From: JAUIKM01 sp964445695
Lineage (GTDB): Bacteria > Bacteroidota > Ignavibacteria > Kapaibacteriales > UBA7675
Direction: 5' to 3'
Length of the DNA stretch: 64,000 bases
NCBI GenBank assembly: GCA_964445695.1
Contig: CAYULF010000007.1
Span: forward strand, 124,001-188,000
In this document: positions 1 to 9,188 of the stretch, one piece after another
Layout of the letters: every line of letters begins with the position of its first letter
How positions within the stretch are numbered: the first letter of the stretch is position 1
Position numbers and translations under genes: made by a program
Notes under the pieces: model-generated
The model's database searches: none
What the model was told of the DNA's origin: nothing
Seen by the model: the letters and a program-made list of their open reading frames with translations, nothing else

Positions 1-2
1 AC

Positions 3-305
3 GAACAGCTGCCGCGCCACCCGGCGCAACTCTACGAGTCACTGGCATATGGACTTATCTTCATTTTCCTCTGGCTGCGCCACAAACGATTTGACGGCAA
101 GCCTCCGGCTTCCTCACAATTTGCGATATTCCTGACGCTGACCTTCACGGCCCGGTTTCTTATCGAATTCGTCAAACTGGAGCAAGGCGGTCTCGATGAC
201 GCCTCGCTGCCCCTGCGAATGGGCCAACTGCTCAGCATACCACTAATTCTCCTGGGACTGTATCTGTGGCGGCGGAGTTCGGCAAGGAAGCTCAAAACCT
301 CCTGA
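3..305 (+). CDS. lgt: Prolipoprotein diacylglyceryl transferase, C-terminal part
   Basis: Open at the window edge in frame 3, so only the last 100 residues are present. The HPAQLYES motif followed by a hydrophobic helix, an ARFLIEFVK segment and RMGQLLSIP before a last membrane helix match the C-terminal half of Lgt. That enzyme is an inner-membrane protein that moves diacylglycerol from phosphatidylglycerol to the lipobox cysteine of prelipoproteins. Several lipobox proteins are encoded in this window, consistent with the need for it. The 5' part and start lie outside. No other family I know combines these motifs. Confidence 0.85.
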   Translation, partial: EQLPRHPAQLYESLAYGLIFIFLWLRHKRFDGKPPASSQFAIFLTLTFTARFLIEFVKLEQGGLDDASLPLRMGQLLSIPLILLGLYLWRRSSARKLKTS

Positions 306-354
306 CAAGACCGTTCCCCCGTTTCAGCTCTTCAGAATACATCAAGTTTTACCT

Positions 355-2190
355 ATGCCAAATTCTCACTCCACACCCCGGATTCCCCTGCGGGACTTCT
401 TCCGCAACCCCGCAGCCAACAACCTGAAAATCTCGCCCGGCGGCACGCATATAGCCGTGCTTCGGCCGCATAAACAGCGCATGAACATTTTTGTGCGCGA
501 CCTGGCCGCACAGGAAGAACGCCAGGTGACTTTCAACACGGACCGCAATGTCGGCGGTTACTTCTGGAAAACGGACCGCCATATCATTTTTGTCCGCGAT
601 CAGGGCGGCGACGAAAACTATCGCGTCTACCGCACTGATCTGGACGGCGGCGACGTGCAGGATCTGACGCCATTTGAAGGCGTGCGCGCGCTTATCGCGG
701 ACGACCTGCAGGACGAACCCGACTATCTGCTGGTGGCGCTCAACCAGCGCATCCGCGACGTTTTTGACGTCTACCGACTTAACATCCACAGCGGCGAGCT
801 GGAGATGATTGCGGAAAACAGCGGTAAGATCACCTCGTGGATGACCGATCACAACGGTGACGTGCGACTGGCCGAGATTACCGACGGCGTGGAAGCGACC
901 ATCCTGGTGCGCGACAAAGTCGAGGACGAATTCCGACCGCTGATCAAGTACGATTTTACGACGAGCATTCACCCGCTCTTTTACACCTTTGACAACAAAC
1001 ATCTCTACGCCCTGTCCAATCGCGGCCGCGACACGCGCTCCATCGTCATCCTCGACGGCCAAACCGGCGAAGACCGCGAGGTCCTGTTTGAGCTCGAGGG
1101 TTACGACGTCGGCGGACTGGCTTACTCGCAGAAACGCAAGGTGCTCCAGTATGTGTCCTATACGACCTGGAAACGGCACTATCACTTTCTGGACGCGGAG
1201 ACGGAAAAGCTCCACTCGCGGCTGGCGCAAAAACTACCCGATGTGGAAGTGGTCGTTGCCGACAGCGATCTGGAAGAAGAAAAGTTTATTGTCCGCACCT
1301 ACAGCGACCGCTCCCTGGGCGCGTACTACCTGTACGTCAGGGCGACGGATGAACTGACGCTGCTGGACGAGGTCAGTCCCTGGCTGAACGAAGCGGATAT
1401 GTGCCGCATGCAGCCGCTGGAATACACGTCGCGCGACGGACTGACGATTCACGGTTACCTGACGCTGCCGCAGAACGTCGAAGCAAAAAATCTGCCGGTT
1501 GTGCTGCTGGTGCACGGCGGTCCCTGGCTGCGCGACTCCTGGGGTTACCGCTCCGAGGTGCAGTTCCTGGCCAACCGCGGCTATGCTGTGATGCAGGTTA
1601 ATTTTCGCGGCAGCACGGGATACGGTCGAACATTCTGGCAAGCTTCGTTCAAGGAATGGGGCGGCAAGATGCAGGACGACCTGACGGACGGCGTGCAATA
1701 CCTGATCGACAAGGGCATTGCCGATCCAAAACGGGTGGCGATTTACGGCGGCAGCTACGGCGGTTACGCTGTTCTGGCCGGCCTCTGTTTTACCCCCGAG
1801 TTGTACGCCTGCGGTATTGACTTCGTCGGCGTGTCCAACCTGCTGACGTTTATGGATTCAATTCCGCCATACTGGCGGCCGGTACGCGAGAAAATGCACC
1901 GCATGATCGGCAACCCGGAGACGGAAACCGACTTTCTGCGTTCGCGCTCGCCGGTATTCCACGTGGACGCAATCAAGTCTCCCCTCTTGGTAGCACAGGG
2001 CGCCAAGGATCCGCGCGTTAACATCAACGAATCGAACCAGATCGTCGAAGCGCTGCGCAATCGCGGCATCGATGTTCCGTACATAGTGAAGGAAAACGAA
2101 GGGCACGGCTTCCACAACGAGGAAAACCGCCTGGAGTTTTTTGAGGCAATGGAGAAATTCCTGCACAAACACATCGGCGCGGCCGAGTAA
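355..2190 (+). CDS. S9 family (prolyl oligopeptidase-like) serine peptidase
   Basis: 611 residues with the two-domain layout of S9 peptidases. An N-terminal beta-propeller (about residues 20-340, WD-like blades with many D/G turns) is followed by an alpha/beta-hydrolase domain from about 360. The catalytic triad is visible: Ser467 in GGSYGG, Asp552 in AQGAKDPRV and His584 in EGHGF; the oxyanion region HGGPW sits upstream. No signal peptide is seen at the ATG chosen, so a cytoplasmic oligopeptidase or acylaminoacyl-peptidase role is likely. It starts 49 bp after lgt on the same strand and may be cotranscribed. The exact peptide specificity cannot be told from sequence. Confidence 0.9.
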   Translation: MPNSHSTPRIPLRDFFRNPAANNLKISPGGTHIAVLRPHKQRMNIFVRDLAAQEERQVTFNTDRNVGGYFWKTDRHIIFVRDQGGDENYRVYRTDLDGGDVQDLTPFEGVRALIADDLQDEPDYLLVALNQRIRDVFDVYRLNIHSGELEMIAENSGKITSWMTDHNGDVRLAEITDGVEATILVRDKVEDEFRPLIKYDFTTSIHPLFYTFDNKHLYALSNRGRDTRSIVILDGQTGEDREVLFELEGYDVGGLAYSQKRKVLQYVSYTTWKRHYHFLDAETEKLHSRLAQKLPDVEVVVADSDLEEEKFIVRTYSDRSLGAYYLYVRATDELTLLDEVSPWLNEADMCRMQPLEYTSRDGLTIHGYLTLPQNVEAKNLPVVLLVHGGPWLRDSWGYRSEVQFLANRGYAVMQVNFRGSTGYGRTFWQASFKEWGGKMQDDLTDGVQYLIDKGIADPKRVAIYGGSYGGYAVLAGLCFTPELYACGIDFVGVSNLLTFMDSIPPYWRPVREKMHRMIGNPETETDFLRSRSPVFHVDAIKSPLLVAQGAKDPRVNINESNQIVEALRNRGIDVPYIVKENEGHGFHNEENRLEFFEAMEKFLHKHIGAAE

Positions 2191-2249
2191 ATCTCGGGGC
2201 GCAGGCCGACGCAGCAGAGAACACACAGTCAGAGATCGCGGGAGGCAAA

Positions 2250-2750
2250 ATGCAGACAGCAACGATCAACCAGGATCCCGATCAGGACAGAGAGACAACG
2301 GGTGCGGAACAGACCCCCGCACAGGAGTCGCAGGCCGCACAGTCGGACAGCGCCGCGGATCGCATCAAACGCTCATTCGAGCGCCGCGCGGATCAGGTGC
2401 GCCCCGAAGACGAAGAACGCGTCGCCGACTCGCTGCAGGACCGGGTCAACCGACTGGTAAACAGCGCCAATGCCGAACGTCCATTCGCCATGCGCATGCT
2501 GGCCAGCGTCAAGCTGCTGTGGGCCATGCTGCGCGAGCCGTCTTTTCATCTGGAGTGGACCACGCGCGGCACGATTATCGCCGCCCTGCTGTATTTCATC
2601 TCGCCGCTGGACGTCTTTCCGGACTTCCTGCCGCTGATAGGCGTTATTGACGACGCATTTGTTTTGAGCCTGGTTGTGGCGCAGCTGAGCAGCGAGATTG
2701 AACGCTTCAAGGATTATCTGCGAGCGCTGATAGCCGAGTCCGAAGGCTGA
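2250..2750 (+). CDS. DUF1232 (YkvA-like) membrane protein
   Basis: 166 residues. The first 75 are hydrophilic and Gln/Glu/Asp-rich; residues about 105-148 hold the DUF1232 signature (YFISPLDVFPDFLPLIGVID) inside two hydrophobic stretches. The function of DUF1232 is unknown; the family is widespread in bacteria as small membrane-associated proteins. A GGGAGGC-like ribosome binding site lies just before the ATG at 2250. It follows the peptidase by 59 bp. An overlapping + frame at 2141-2650 has no family features and was not annotated. Confidence 0.8.
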   Translation: MQTATINQDPDQDRETTGAEQTPAQESQAAQSDSAADRIKRSFERRADQVRPEDEERVADSLQDRVNRLVNSANAERPFAMRMLASVKLLWAMLREPSFHLEWTTRGTIIAALLYFISPLDVFPDFLPLIGVIDDAFVLSLVVAQLSSEIERFKDYLRALIAESEG

Positions 2751-2914
2751 ACCACAAACCTTCAGCCGAGCAATAAAGAGCACAAAATCCAACCCGGGAA
2801 CCGGCGGCTCCGCCCCCGCTGACAAACAAGAGAAAAAGGCAAGCAGCAAGCCGAAGCGCAGCGGCGAAGCCCTCAAGGCGCAGCAAACACCTGCGAACAG
2901 GAAATGCGCGGACA

Positions 2915-3337
2915 ATGACGAAACCACAATCTATCCGCTACTCAATTAACAGCACGCCGAAACGGGAAGCCGTTTTGAAGCTCTACCGCGACGCGGGCTG
3001 GACCAACTACACTCGAAATCCGGAAAAACTCATGCAGGCCATCGGCGCGTCCCACACGCTGCTGACGGCGCGTGCAGATGAAGAACTGGTCGGACTGCTG
3101 CGCACGGTGGGCGACGGCACGACGATCTGCTACATTCAGGACATACTTGTACACACTGCACACCGGCGGCACGGCATAGGAAGGGAATTGCTGCAACGAG
3201 CGCTGGAACTGCATGCGGACGTGCGCCAGGCGGTGCTGCTGACCGACGATACGGAAACAACGAGGGCGTTTTACCGGGCCTGTGGATTTCGAAGCTGCGA
3301 CGACGGAAAACTGGTGGCGTTTGCGCGATTCAGATAA
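2915..3337 (+). CDS. GNAT family N-acetyltransferase
   Basis: 140 residues with the GNAT fold order. A beta strand and the acetyl-CoA loop RRHGIGRELL (about residues 88-97) follow the central strand ICYIQDILVH, and the C-terminal motif ETTRAFYRACGF is where many members place a Tyr near the CoA sulphur. Members of this compact subfamily acetylate small molecules or protein N-termini; the substrate here is not predictable. The 164 bp before it hold no gene. It is on the same strand as its neighbours but separated, so it may have its own promoter. Confidence 0.8.
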   Translation: MTKPQSIRYSINSTPKREAVLKLYRDAGWTNYTRNPEKLMQAIGASHTLLTARADEELVGLLRTVGDGTTICYIQDILVHTAHRRHGIGRELLQRALELHADVRQAVLLTDDTETTRAFYRACGFRSCDDGKLVAFARFR

Positions 3338-3417
3338 AATCGCGGGCGGGCCGAAGGGGTGTTATATTGCGCGTCCGGGAAAGATATAACAGAAATTTCA
3401 CGCTTCGATTGCACCTT

Positions 3418-3861
3418 ATGCAAAAAATGTTCGTCCACTGCTCCAGGCTGGTTCTGGCGGCGACGCTCCTTCTGAGCGCGGCGGCCTGTTCGTCGTCCGT
3501 GCGCTACAACAGCACCGGCGCTTCGGGCAAGACCTCCCGCAGTTCGGGTGGAGGCCAGACGCAGGAGCAGGGCACCAGCCGCGGCGTGGCCAGCTACTAC
3601 GGCAATGAATTTCAGGGACGGCTGACGGCCAACGGCGAGCGTTTTGACCAGAATCAGATGACGGCGGCACATCGCACACTGCCCTTCGGCACCAAAGTGC
3701 GGGTTAAACATGTTAATAACGGACGCGAAGTAGTGGTGCGAATCAACGACCGCGGTCCGTTTGTGGATGGGCGAATCATTGACCTTTCGCGCTCGGCGGC
3801 GGAACAACTGGACATGATTCGCGAAGGAGTGGCGATGGTGGAAATCACGATCCTGCGTTAA
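3418..3861 (+). CDS. rlpA: RlpA-like lipoprotein (double-psi beta-barrel, septal lytic transglycosylase family)
   Basis: From the ATG at 3418 the product is 147 residues, beginning with a lipoprotein signal (hydrophobic run ending LLSAAAC). After a Ser/Gly linker comes a complete double-psi beta-barrel: GVASYYGNEFQGRLTANGE, then TLPFGTKVRV, VVVRINDRGPF and the closing RIIDLSRSAAEQLD. These are the conserved blocks of RlpA, which cleaves denuded septal glycan in some bacteria. The usual C-terminal SPOR domain is absent, so septal targeting is not assured. An upstream TTG at 3367 would place charged residues before the signal and is less likely. Confidence 0.88.
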   Translation: MQKMFVHCSRLVLAATLLLSAAACSSSVRYNSTGASGKTSRSSGGGQTQEQGTSRGVASYYGNEFQGRLTANGERFDQNQMTAAHRTLPFGTKVRVKHVNNGREVVVRINDRGPFVDGRIIDLSRSAAEQLDMIREGVAMVEITILR

Positions 3862-3882
3862 CACATGAGAGGCTGAAACACG

Positions 3883-5190
3883 ATGAACCGATTGAAAGAC
3901 GAAGAAGTCCTGGCACTTGTCCAGAAGGACGTTAAAACACTCAAGGGCCAGGCGACGGCCAAAGACCTGGCGGCGCGCAGCGGCATCCCTATCGATGCGG
4001 CCGCGTCCGGCCTGGAACGCATGATGGAGTTGTTTAACTGCCGCGTGTCCGTGCGCCAGGAAACCGGCGAAGTGCTCTTCCGTTTTGAATACCCCCTGCG
4101 CAAACGCGGCACTAAAACACTGCGCGAAAAACTCCACGATCTGCGCGCCTTCCTCTGGAAGATTTTTGTCATCGTCTACAAAGCCTCCATCGGCATCGTT
4201 CTGTTAACTTATTTCCTGATTTTTGTCGCCATTCTGATCGGCGCGATGTTCAGCCGCGGCAGCGACAACGACGACCGCGACAGCGGACCTTCGCTGCTGC
4301 TCGGCGCCATGTTCCGCGCCCTGCTGGAAGCATTTGTGTGGACCCGCATTTACCGCGGCGCGACCGAATTCGGAATCGACAGCGACGGAATGCGCTACCG
4401 TCGGCCAAAACAGGTGAAGGAAAAAGGCGAGAACAAGTTTGCGAAATTTATCAAAGGCGTATACGCCTTTGTGTTCGGTCCGGAGCGACCTGAATTCGGC
4501 GAGCGCGACCAGGCGCGTGAAGTGGCCGCGTTTGTACAAAAAAACAAGGGTAAGTTAACGTCGGGACAGCTGATCGCCCTGACGGGCTGGACCTACGACG
4601 AAGCCGAAGAACGCCTGGCGGACTATCTGGTGAAGTTTAAAGGCTCGCCGGAGATCGAAGAGAGCGGCACGGTTGTGGGCGAGTTCCCGCAGCTGGAAGA
4701 CGGCCAGGCCGATGAATCGGCGATTGTCTACTATCAGGACGAAACCGAAGCGCCTTATGAACTGACCGGCAACGGCGGTGGATTAAACGTGGGTATCGCG
4801 GCGATGAATGTGTTTAACATGGCGGCCGCGGGATACCTGCTCGTCAACTTTGATGTTCACCCGATGCTGGGGATTGTGCCGCTGATTTACTCCGTTCTGT
4901 TCTTCCTGATTCCGGCGGCGCGCATTCCGCTGGTTAAACGCCGTGAGCAGCGTCGCCACCGGCAGAATATCCGCCGCAAGATTTTCAACGTGCTGATGGC
5001 TGTCGAAGGCAACCCCGTCACCGACGAGTGGATTTTACAGTCGGCGCGCATTCCCGACGCGGACCACCGGACGGCGCGCGATGTTCTGGGCGAAATGGTA
5101 ATCGAGCTACAGGGCGATATTTCGCTGGACGATCAGGGCCGGCCACTGTATACCTTCCCGCGTCTGTGGCGCGAGCTGAAAGTGCACTGA
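3883..5190 (+). CDS. Conserved membrane protein of unknown function with winged-helix-like segments
   Basis: 435 residues, 21 bp after rlpA. I do not recognise a named family with certainty. Visible: an N-terminal segment (residues 1-60, ALVQKD..GQATAKDLAARSGIP) that reads like a winged-helix domain; a hydrophobic helix near 95-125; a basic amphipathic middle; a second helix-turn-helix-like repeat (TSGQLIALTGWTYDEAEERL) near 230; two membrane helices near 305-350; and a third similar helical repeat at the C-terminus (NPVTDEWILQSARI). The repeated small domains on both sides of membrane helices suggest a cytoplasm-facing membrane scaffold. Function unknown. Confidence 0.65.
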   Translation: MNRLKDEEVLALVQKDVKTLKGQATAKDLAARSGIPIDAAASGLERMMELFNCRVSVRQETGEVLFRFEYPLRKRGTKTLREKLHDLRAFLWKIFVIVYKASIGIVLLTYFLIFVAILIGAMFSRGSDNDDRDSGPSLLLGAMFRALLEAFVWTRIYRGATEFGIDSDGMRYRRPKQVKEKGENKFAKFIKGVYAFVFGPERPEFGERDQAREVAAFVQKNKGKLTSGQLIALTGWTYDEAEERLADYLVKFKGSPEIEESGTVVGEFPQLEDGQADESAIVYYQDETEAPYELTGNGGGLNVGIAAMNVFNMAAAGYLLVNFDVHPMLGIVPLIYSVLFFLIPAARIPLVKRREQRRHRQNIRRKIFNVLMAVEGNPVTDEWILQSARIPDADHRTARDVLGEMVIELQGDISLDDQGRPLYTFPRLWRELKVH

Positions 5191-5207
5191 GTTGTTAATC
5201 GGAACTT

Positions 5208-6026
5208 TTATTCCTTGAGCGCGCCGGCCGTCAGTCCCTCGATGATTCGACGCTGAAACAGCACAAACATCAGCAGAATCGGCAGGGCTGAAATGCCGGC
5301 GCCGGCCATGAGGTGCCCCCAGTCAATCGACTGTTTGCCGAGGTAAAACGCCAGACCGACCGGCAAGGTGCGGATTGATTCATCATTGGTGAACAAAAAG
5401 GGAAACAGAAAAGAATTCCAGTTGCTGAGGAAAACATAAATCGCCAGCACGGTGATGATCGGTTTACAGAGCGGGAACACAATGCGAAACAGGACGCGCC
5501 ACTCCCCCGCCCCGTCGATACGCGCCGCGTCTTCCACCTCGCGCGGCAGCGCAATTATGTACTGCCGCACGAGAAAAATACCGAAGGGCGACACCAGCCA
5601 GGGGACGATCAAAGCGTAGTAGGTGTTAATCCAGCCAAATTCGACCATCAAACGGTAGAGCGGAATCATGATGACGTGCGGCGGAATAATCAGCACGCCC
5701 AGCACGCTGGCAAAAAGCGCGCTCTTGCCGCGAAAACTGCGCCGCGCAAAGGCGTAGCCGACCATCACGCAAAACAGGACGTTGCCGGCGGTGACCAGCA
5801 AAGCGACGATCAATGAGTTAAGTGCGTAGACATCAAATGCGTCGGATTGCAGCGCGTCGGCGTAGTTAACAAATGTCGTCGGCGAGAGCAAGAGATCGAG
5901 AAACGAGTCGACGCTCAGCGGCCGCTCGCGCAGGGAAAGCAGCAGCATCCAGCCGATCGGGAAGATCATGCCGGCCGCCACGGCAAACAGAACGCCGTAC
6001 AGGAGTGCCGCGCGAAATTTTTTCAT
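5208..6026 (-). CDS. Carbohydrate-type ABC transporter permease (MalG/UgpE family)
   Basis: 272 residues with six predicted membrane helices and the EAA loop EVEDAARIDGAGEWRVLFRI (about residues 172-191), the site that docks the ATPase. N-terminal WMLLLSLRERP and C-terminal FQRRIIEGLTAGALKE match the MalG/UgpE group that imports sugars or glycerol-3-phosphate with a binding protein and a partner permease. Its ATG overlaps the end of nadD by 4 bp, so the two are translationally coupled. Partner permease, ATPase and binding protein are not in this window, which is unusual for such systems. Confidence 0.88.
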   Translation of the reverse strand: MKKFRAALLYGVLFAVAAGMIFPIGWMLLLSLRERPLSVDSFLDLLLSPTTFVNYADALQSDAFDVYALNSLIVALLVTAGNVLFCVMVGYAFARRSFRGKSALFASVLGVLIIPPHVIMIPLYRLMVEFGWINTYYALIVPWLVSPFGIFLVRQYIIALPREVEDAARIDGAGEWRVLFRIVFPLCKPIITVLAIYVFLSNWNSFLFPFLFTNDESIRTLPVGLAFYLGKQSIDWGHLMAGAGISALPILLMFVLFQRRIIEGLTAGALKE

Positions 6027-6643
6027 CTGTCCCGGTAGAGTGAATGCTCGTAAATATAGTCCGCCACCGCGTCCGGTGTTAAGTACCGAATCGATCGTCC
6101 CGCCGCCACGCGGCGGCGTATTTCCGTTGACGACAGTTCCAGCAAGGGACAGTCGACAAGAATGGGCGGCCGCCCGCCGAGCGTCAGTTCCTGCTGCACG
6201 CGAACATCAAGTCGCGTACCATGCCGCCGCACGATGCACAATTGCGTCATGGTTAATATCCGGCGGCGGTCGCGCCACTCGTGAAACTGTCGCGCCTGAT
6301 CCGCGCCGATTAACAAAAAGAGTTCTGCGTCGGGAAACTGGCGTTTAAAATGTTCAACGGTATCGATGGTGTACGAGGTGCCGCCGCGGCGCAGTTCCCA
6401 CTCGTCCAGGCTGAAACGCGGATTGCCGCCGATGGCGCGTTGCAGCATCGCCAAACGGTGCGACGGACTGGACACGTTGGGCACATCGACTTTAAAGGGC
6501 GACCGCGACGCCGGCACCAGAATCACGCGGTCCAGACCGACGTAATCGGCAAACTGCTCGGCGATCATCAGATGCCCCAGGTGAACCGGATCAAAGGTCC
6601 CGCCCACAATTCCGATACGCCGTTTGCCGTCGGAAGCCGACAT
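6023..6643 (-). CDS. nadD: Nicotinate-nucleotide adenylyltransferase
   Basis: 206 residues, the normal length. The nucleotidyltransferase motif GGTFDPVHLGH at 14-24 and the C-terminal LSSTEIRRRVAAG are the two diagnostic blocks; LLIGADQARQFHEW is the conserved central segment. NadD converts nicotinate mononucleotide and ATP to deamido-NAD in the cytoplasm, an essential step of NAD synthesis. The gene runs leftward ahead of an ABC permease with a 4-bp overlap. Confidence 0.95.
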   Translation of the reverse strand: MSASDGKRRIGIVGGTFDPVHLGHLMIAEQFADYVGLDRVILVPASRSPFKVDVPNVSSPSHRLAMLQRAIGGNPRFSLDEWELRRGGTSYTIDTVEHFKRQFPDAELFLLIGADQARQFHEWRDRRRILTMTQLCIVRRHGTRLDVRVQQELTLGGRPPILVDCPLLELSSTEIRRRVAAGRSIRYLTPDAVADYIYEHSLYRDR

Positions 6644-6744
6644 TTAACACCGCCCCGCCGTCAATGCGCTCTTTCTGTTTGTCGCGCAGTTAAACATGTT
6701 AAACACAAGGGACAAGGCGGCCGCGGTTTCGCGACGCCGCACAA

Positions 6745-6774
6745 GAAAAAAGCCACCCCGATCGGAGCGGCTTG
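6745..6774 (-). terminator. Rho-independent terminator after nuoF
   Basis: Read on the minus strand, AAGCC and GGCTT pair with an inner CCGA/TCGG stem and run into a T6 tract, 30 bp past the nuoF stop codon. It separates nuoF from nadD. Confidence 0.8.
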
Positions 6775-6804
6775 TGGAAGTGGTCATATGCTCGGCGCAG
6801 CGCC

Positions 6805-8142
6805 TCACGCGGATGTCTGTACCGTTTCGAGCACATTGGCGCGGTGCTGCACGCCGTGCACGACGTTGAGCGGAACGTAGTTGCGCGACGCCTTGACGCG
6901 CTGCTCGAATTCCGAGCGGAATTTGGTCACAAAACCGCGGACGGGCCAGGCGATGGCTTCGCCCAGCGCGCAGATCGTGTTGCCGTCGATATTGTTGCAC
7001 ACGCTGACGAGCAGATCCAGGTCCTTGCTGGTGCCGTTGCCGGCCACGATGCGTTTGAGGACTTTTTCAACCCAACCCGCGCCTTCGCGGCAAGGCGTGC
7101 ATTGTCCGCAGGACTCGTGGTGGTAGAAGTGCGCGATGCGCAGCGTCACGGCCGGAATGTCCGTGTCTTCGTCCATCACCATCACGCCGCCGGTGCCGAT
7201 GTAGGTGCCAATTTTCTTGAGCGACTCGTTGTCCATCAGCGCGGAGTCGACTTCGTCGCCCGTCAGCGGGGGCATGGAACTGCCGCCGGGGATGACGGCT
7301 TTTACGGCTTTGCCGCCGGGGACGCCGCCGCAGACGTCGTTGATCAATTCGCGCAGAGGAATGCCCGTTTCCAGCTCGTAGACGCCGGGTTTGTTGACGT
7401 GGCCGCTGACGCCGAAGAGCAGCGTGCCGGGGTGTCCCGCCGCGCCGATTTTGCTGTAGGCTTCGCCGCCCATGTTGATGATCGCCGGCACGGTCGCCAG
7501 CGTCTCGACGTTGTTGACCGTCGTCGGCATGCCCCAGGCGCCTTTCTGCGCCGGGAAGGGCGGTTTGATGCGCGGGTAGCCGCGTTCGCCTTCGAGCGAG
7601 TTGAGCATCGAAGTTTCTTCGCCGCAGATATACGCCCCGGCGCCTTTGTGCACCACTATGTCGATCGTGTAATCGTGGCCGAAGGTCTGTTTCATCTTGT
7701 CGCCGATGAAACCGCGCTCGTAGCAGGTCGCCACAGCTTTTTCAACCAGGCGCACCCAGCGGTGGTATTCGCCGCGGATGTATACGTAGGCGGCTTTGAC
7801 GCCCATCGCATATCCGGCGATCATGATGCCCTCGATCATCTGCATCGGGTTGTCTTCAAAGATCTGACGATCCTTGAACGATCCCGGCTCGGACTCATCG
7901 CCGTTGACCACCAGGTACTTGGGCTTGTCCGTGTCTTTGGGCATGAAGCTCCACTTCAGGCCCGTCGGAAAACACGCGCCGCCGCGGCCCCGCAGATTGG
8001 ACGCTTTAACAACATTGATGACCTCGTCCGGGCTTGTGGCGACCGCTTTGCGATACGCCTCAAAACCGCCGTTGGCCAGGTAGACATCAATGTCGCTCAG
8101 GTTTGCAATTGCGGGAATGACCAGTTTGGGGTGTTTGGACAT
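6805..8142 (-). CDS. nuoF: NADH-quinone oxidoreductase subunit F (NADH/FMN-binding)
   Basis: 445 residues from the ATG at 8142. The FMN/NADH site block NLRGRGGACFPTGLKW, the loop VVNGDESEPGSFKDR, YICGEETSMLNSLEG, and the N3 iron-sulphur cluster ligands ESCGQCTPCREG with a later Cys in NTICALGEA are all present. This is the electron-input subunit of complex I, on its cytoplasmic arm. NuoE and NuoG genes normally adjoin; here nuoF stands alone between a divergent glycosyltransferase and nadD. The frame stays open upstream to 8265, but MSKHPKL at 8142 fits the usual N-terminus. Confidence 0.95.
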   Translation of the reverse strand: MSKHPKLVIPAIANLSDIDVYLANGGFEAYRKAVATSPDEVINVVKASNLRGRGGACFPTGLKWSFMPKDTDKPKYLVVNGDESEPGSFKDRQIFEDNPMQMIEGIMIAGYAMGVKAAYVYIRGEYHRWVRLVEKAVATCYERGFIGDKMKQTFGHDYTIDIVVHKGAGAYICGEETSMLNSLEGERGYPRIKPPFPAQKGAWGMPTTVNNVETLATVPAIINMGGEAYSKIGAAGHPGTLLFGVSGHVNKPGVYELETGIPLRELINDVCGGVPGGKAVKAVIPGGSSMPPLTGDEVDSALMDNESLKKIGTYIGTGGVMVMDEDTDIPAVTLRIAHFYHHESCGQCTPCREGAGWVEKVLKRIVAGNGTSKDLDLLVSVCNNIDGNTICALGEAIAWPVRGFVTKFRSEFEQRVKASRNYVPLNVVHGVQHRANVLETVQTSA

Positions 8143-8340
8143 AGTGCTCTGCTCTTGACGCTTGGCGTCCGAACGCACGAGACGGCGCAGCGGACGGCAT
8201 AGGTTGAAATGCTGGGGAATCGCGGAGAAGCGACGCGCAGCGGGCCGACTCCGTACCCGCCGCAAGCACGCAAGTTACATTTTTGCCGTCACTTCGGCAA
8301 GAATCGAACGCCTCCTTTCCAGCCGGAGTTTTTCACATTC

Positions 8341-9036
8341 ATGCCGCAGATTGCATTCGTCATTCCCGTGCTCAATGAGCGGCAACTTTTACCGCGCCTG
8401 CTCGACCGCCTGCTCCCCCTTGCAGATACAGAAATTTTGCTTGTCGACGGGGGCAGCAGCGACGGAACCATCGAGCTGTCGCAGCGTATCGCAGCCGAAC
8501 GTGCACATGTCCGCCTGATACGATCGGCGCGCGGGCGCGGAGTCCAGATGCGGCGCGGCGCTGCGGCGAGCAGTGCGGAGACGCTCGTTTTCCTGCACGC
8601 CGACAGTCTGCCGGTAGACGGGTTGACGGTAGCGCTGGACAATTTCCACGCGAAGAGACTTCAGGCGGCGACATTTCGGCTGCGCTTCGACAGCGACAAT
8701 TTGTGGCTGAAAGTCTTTGCGCTGGCAGCGCGACTCGACACGCCGCTGACGCGCTTCGGGGATCAGGGACTTGTGATTCGCCGCGCCTTCTATGAAGAGT
8801 GCGGCGGCTTCGCGGATGTGCCGCTGTTTGAAGACGTGTTGCTGTTCGGCGAGATCCGCCGCCGCGCGAAACTGGCATATCTTGACGCGGAGATTTCTAC
8901 CTCGGCGCGGCGATTTGCGGAACGCGGACCGCTGCGCCAGATGTTGCGCAATATTCGACTGTACTCAGCCTGGAAACTCGGCCGCCCCATCGCGGACCTG
9001 GCTGAAATGTATCAAAATGGGTCTCGTCAGAAATAG
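8341..9036 (+). CDS. Family 2 glycosyltransferase (TIGR04283-like)
   Basis: 231 residues from ATG 8341. The GT-A pattern is clear: FVIPVLNE at the start, LVDGGSSDGT at about 35-44, RGRGVQMRRGA, and FLHADS as the metal-binding aspartate site. RFGDQGLVIRR and PLFEDVLL follow. This set is typical of the short GT2 subgroup TIGR04283. Acceptor unknown. It is divergent from nuoF (198 bp apart). The frame is open back to 8209, but those codons lack family similarity. Confidence 0.87.
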   Translation: MPQIAFVIPVLNERQLLPRLLDRLLPLADTEILLVDGGSSDGTIELSQRIAAERAHVRLIRSARGRGVQMRRGAAASSAETLVFLHADSLPVDGLTVALDNFHAKRLQAATFRLRFDSDNLWLKVFALAARLDTPLTRFGDQGLVIRRAFYEECGGFADVPLFEDVLLFGEIRRRAKLAYLDAEISTSARRFAERGPLRQMLRNIRLYSAWKLGRPIADLAEMYQNGSRQK

Positions 9037-9188
9037 GCCGAGGCGCGCCATCGATAAAGTCGCAGCGCCCGCCGATTAACGCGGACTATTGGAGTACCAC
9101 GATCGTCCGTATGTTGCGACTGCATTCATCGGATTCCGGGCATGGACGGAACGGATGAACAAGCGGCCCACACTAACGAGGTAATGAG

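Noticed and set aside
349..1230. 293-aa minus-strand frame opposite the S9 peptidase
   Set aside because: Val/Ala/His-rich with no domain; an antisense shadow of a gene with a clear catalytic triad.
3271..4137. 288-aa minus-strand frame opposite rlpA and the next gene
   Set aside because: Runs across two real plus-strand genes and their spacer; no motif.
6772..8202. 476-aa plus-strand frame opposite nuoF
   Set aside because: Mirror frame of a highly conserved gene; composition typical of GC-rich antisense.
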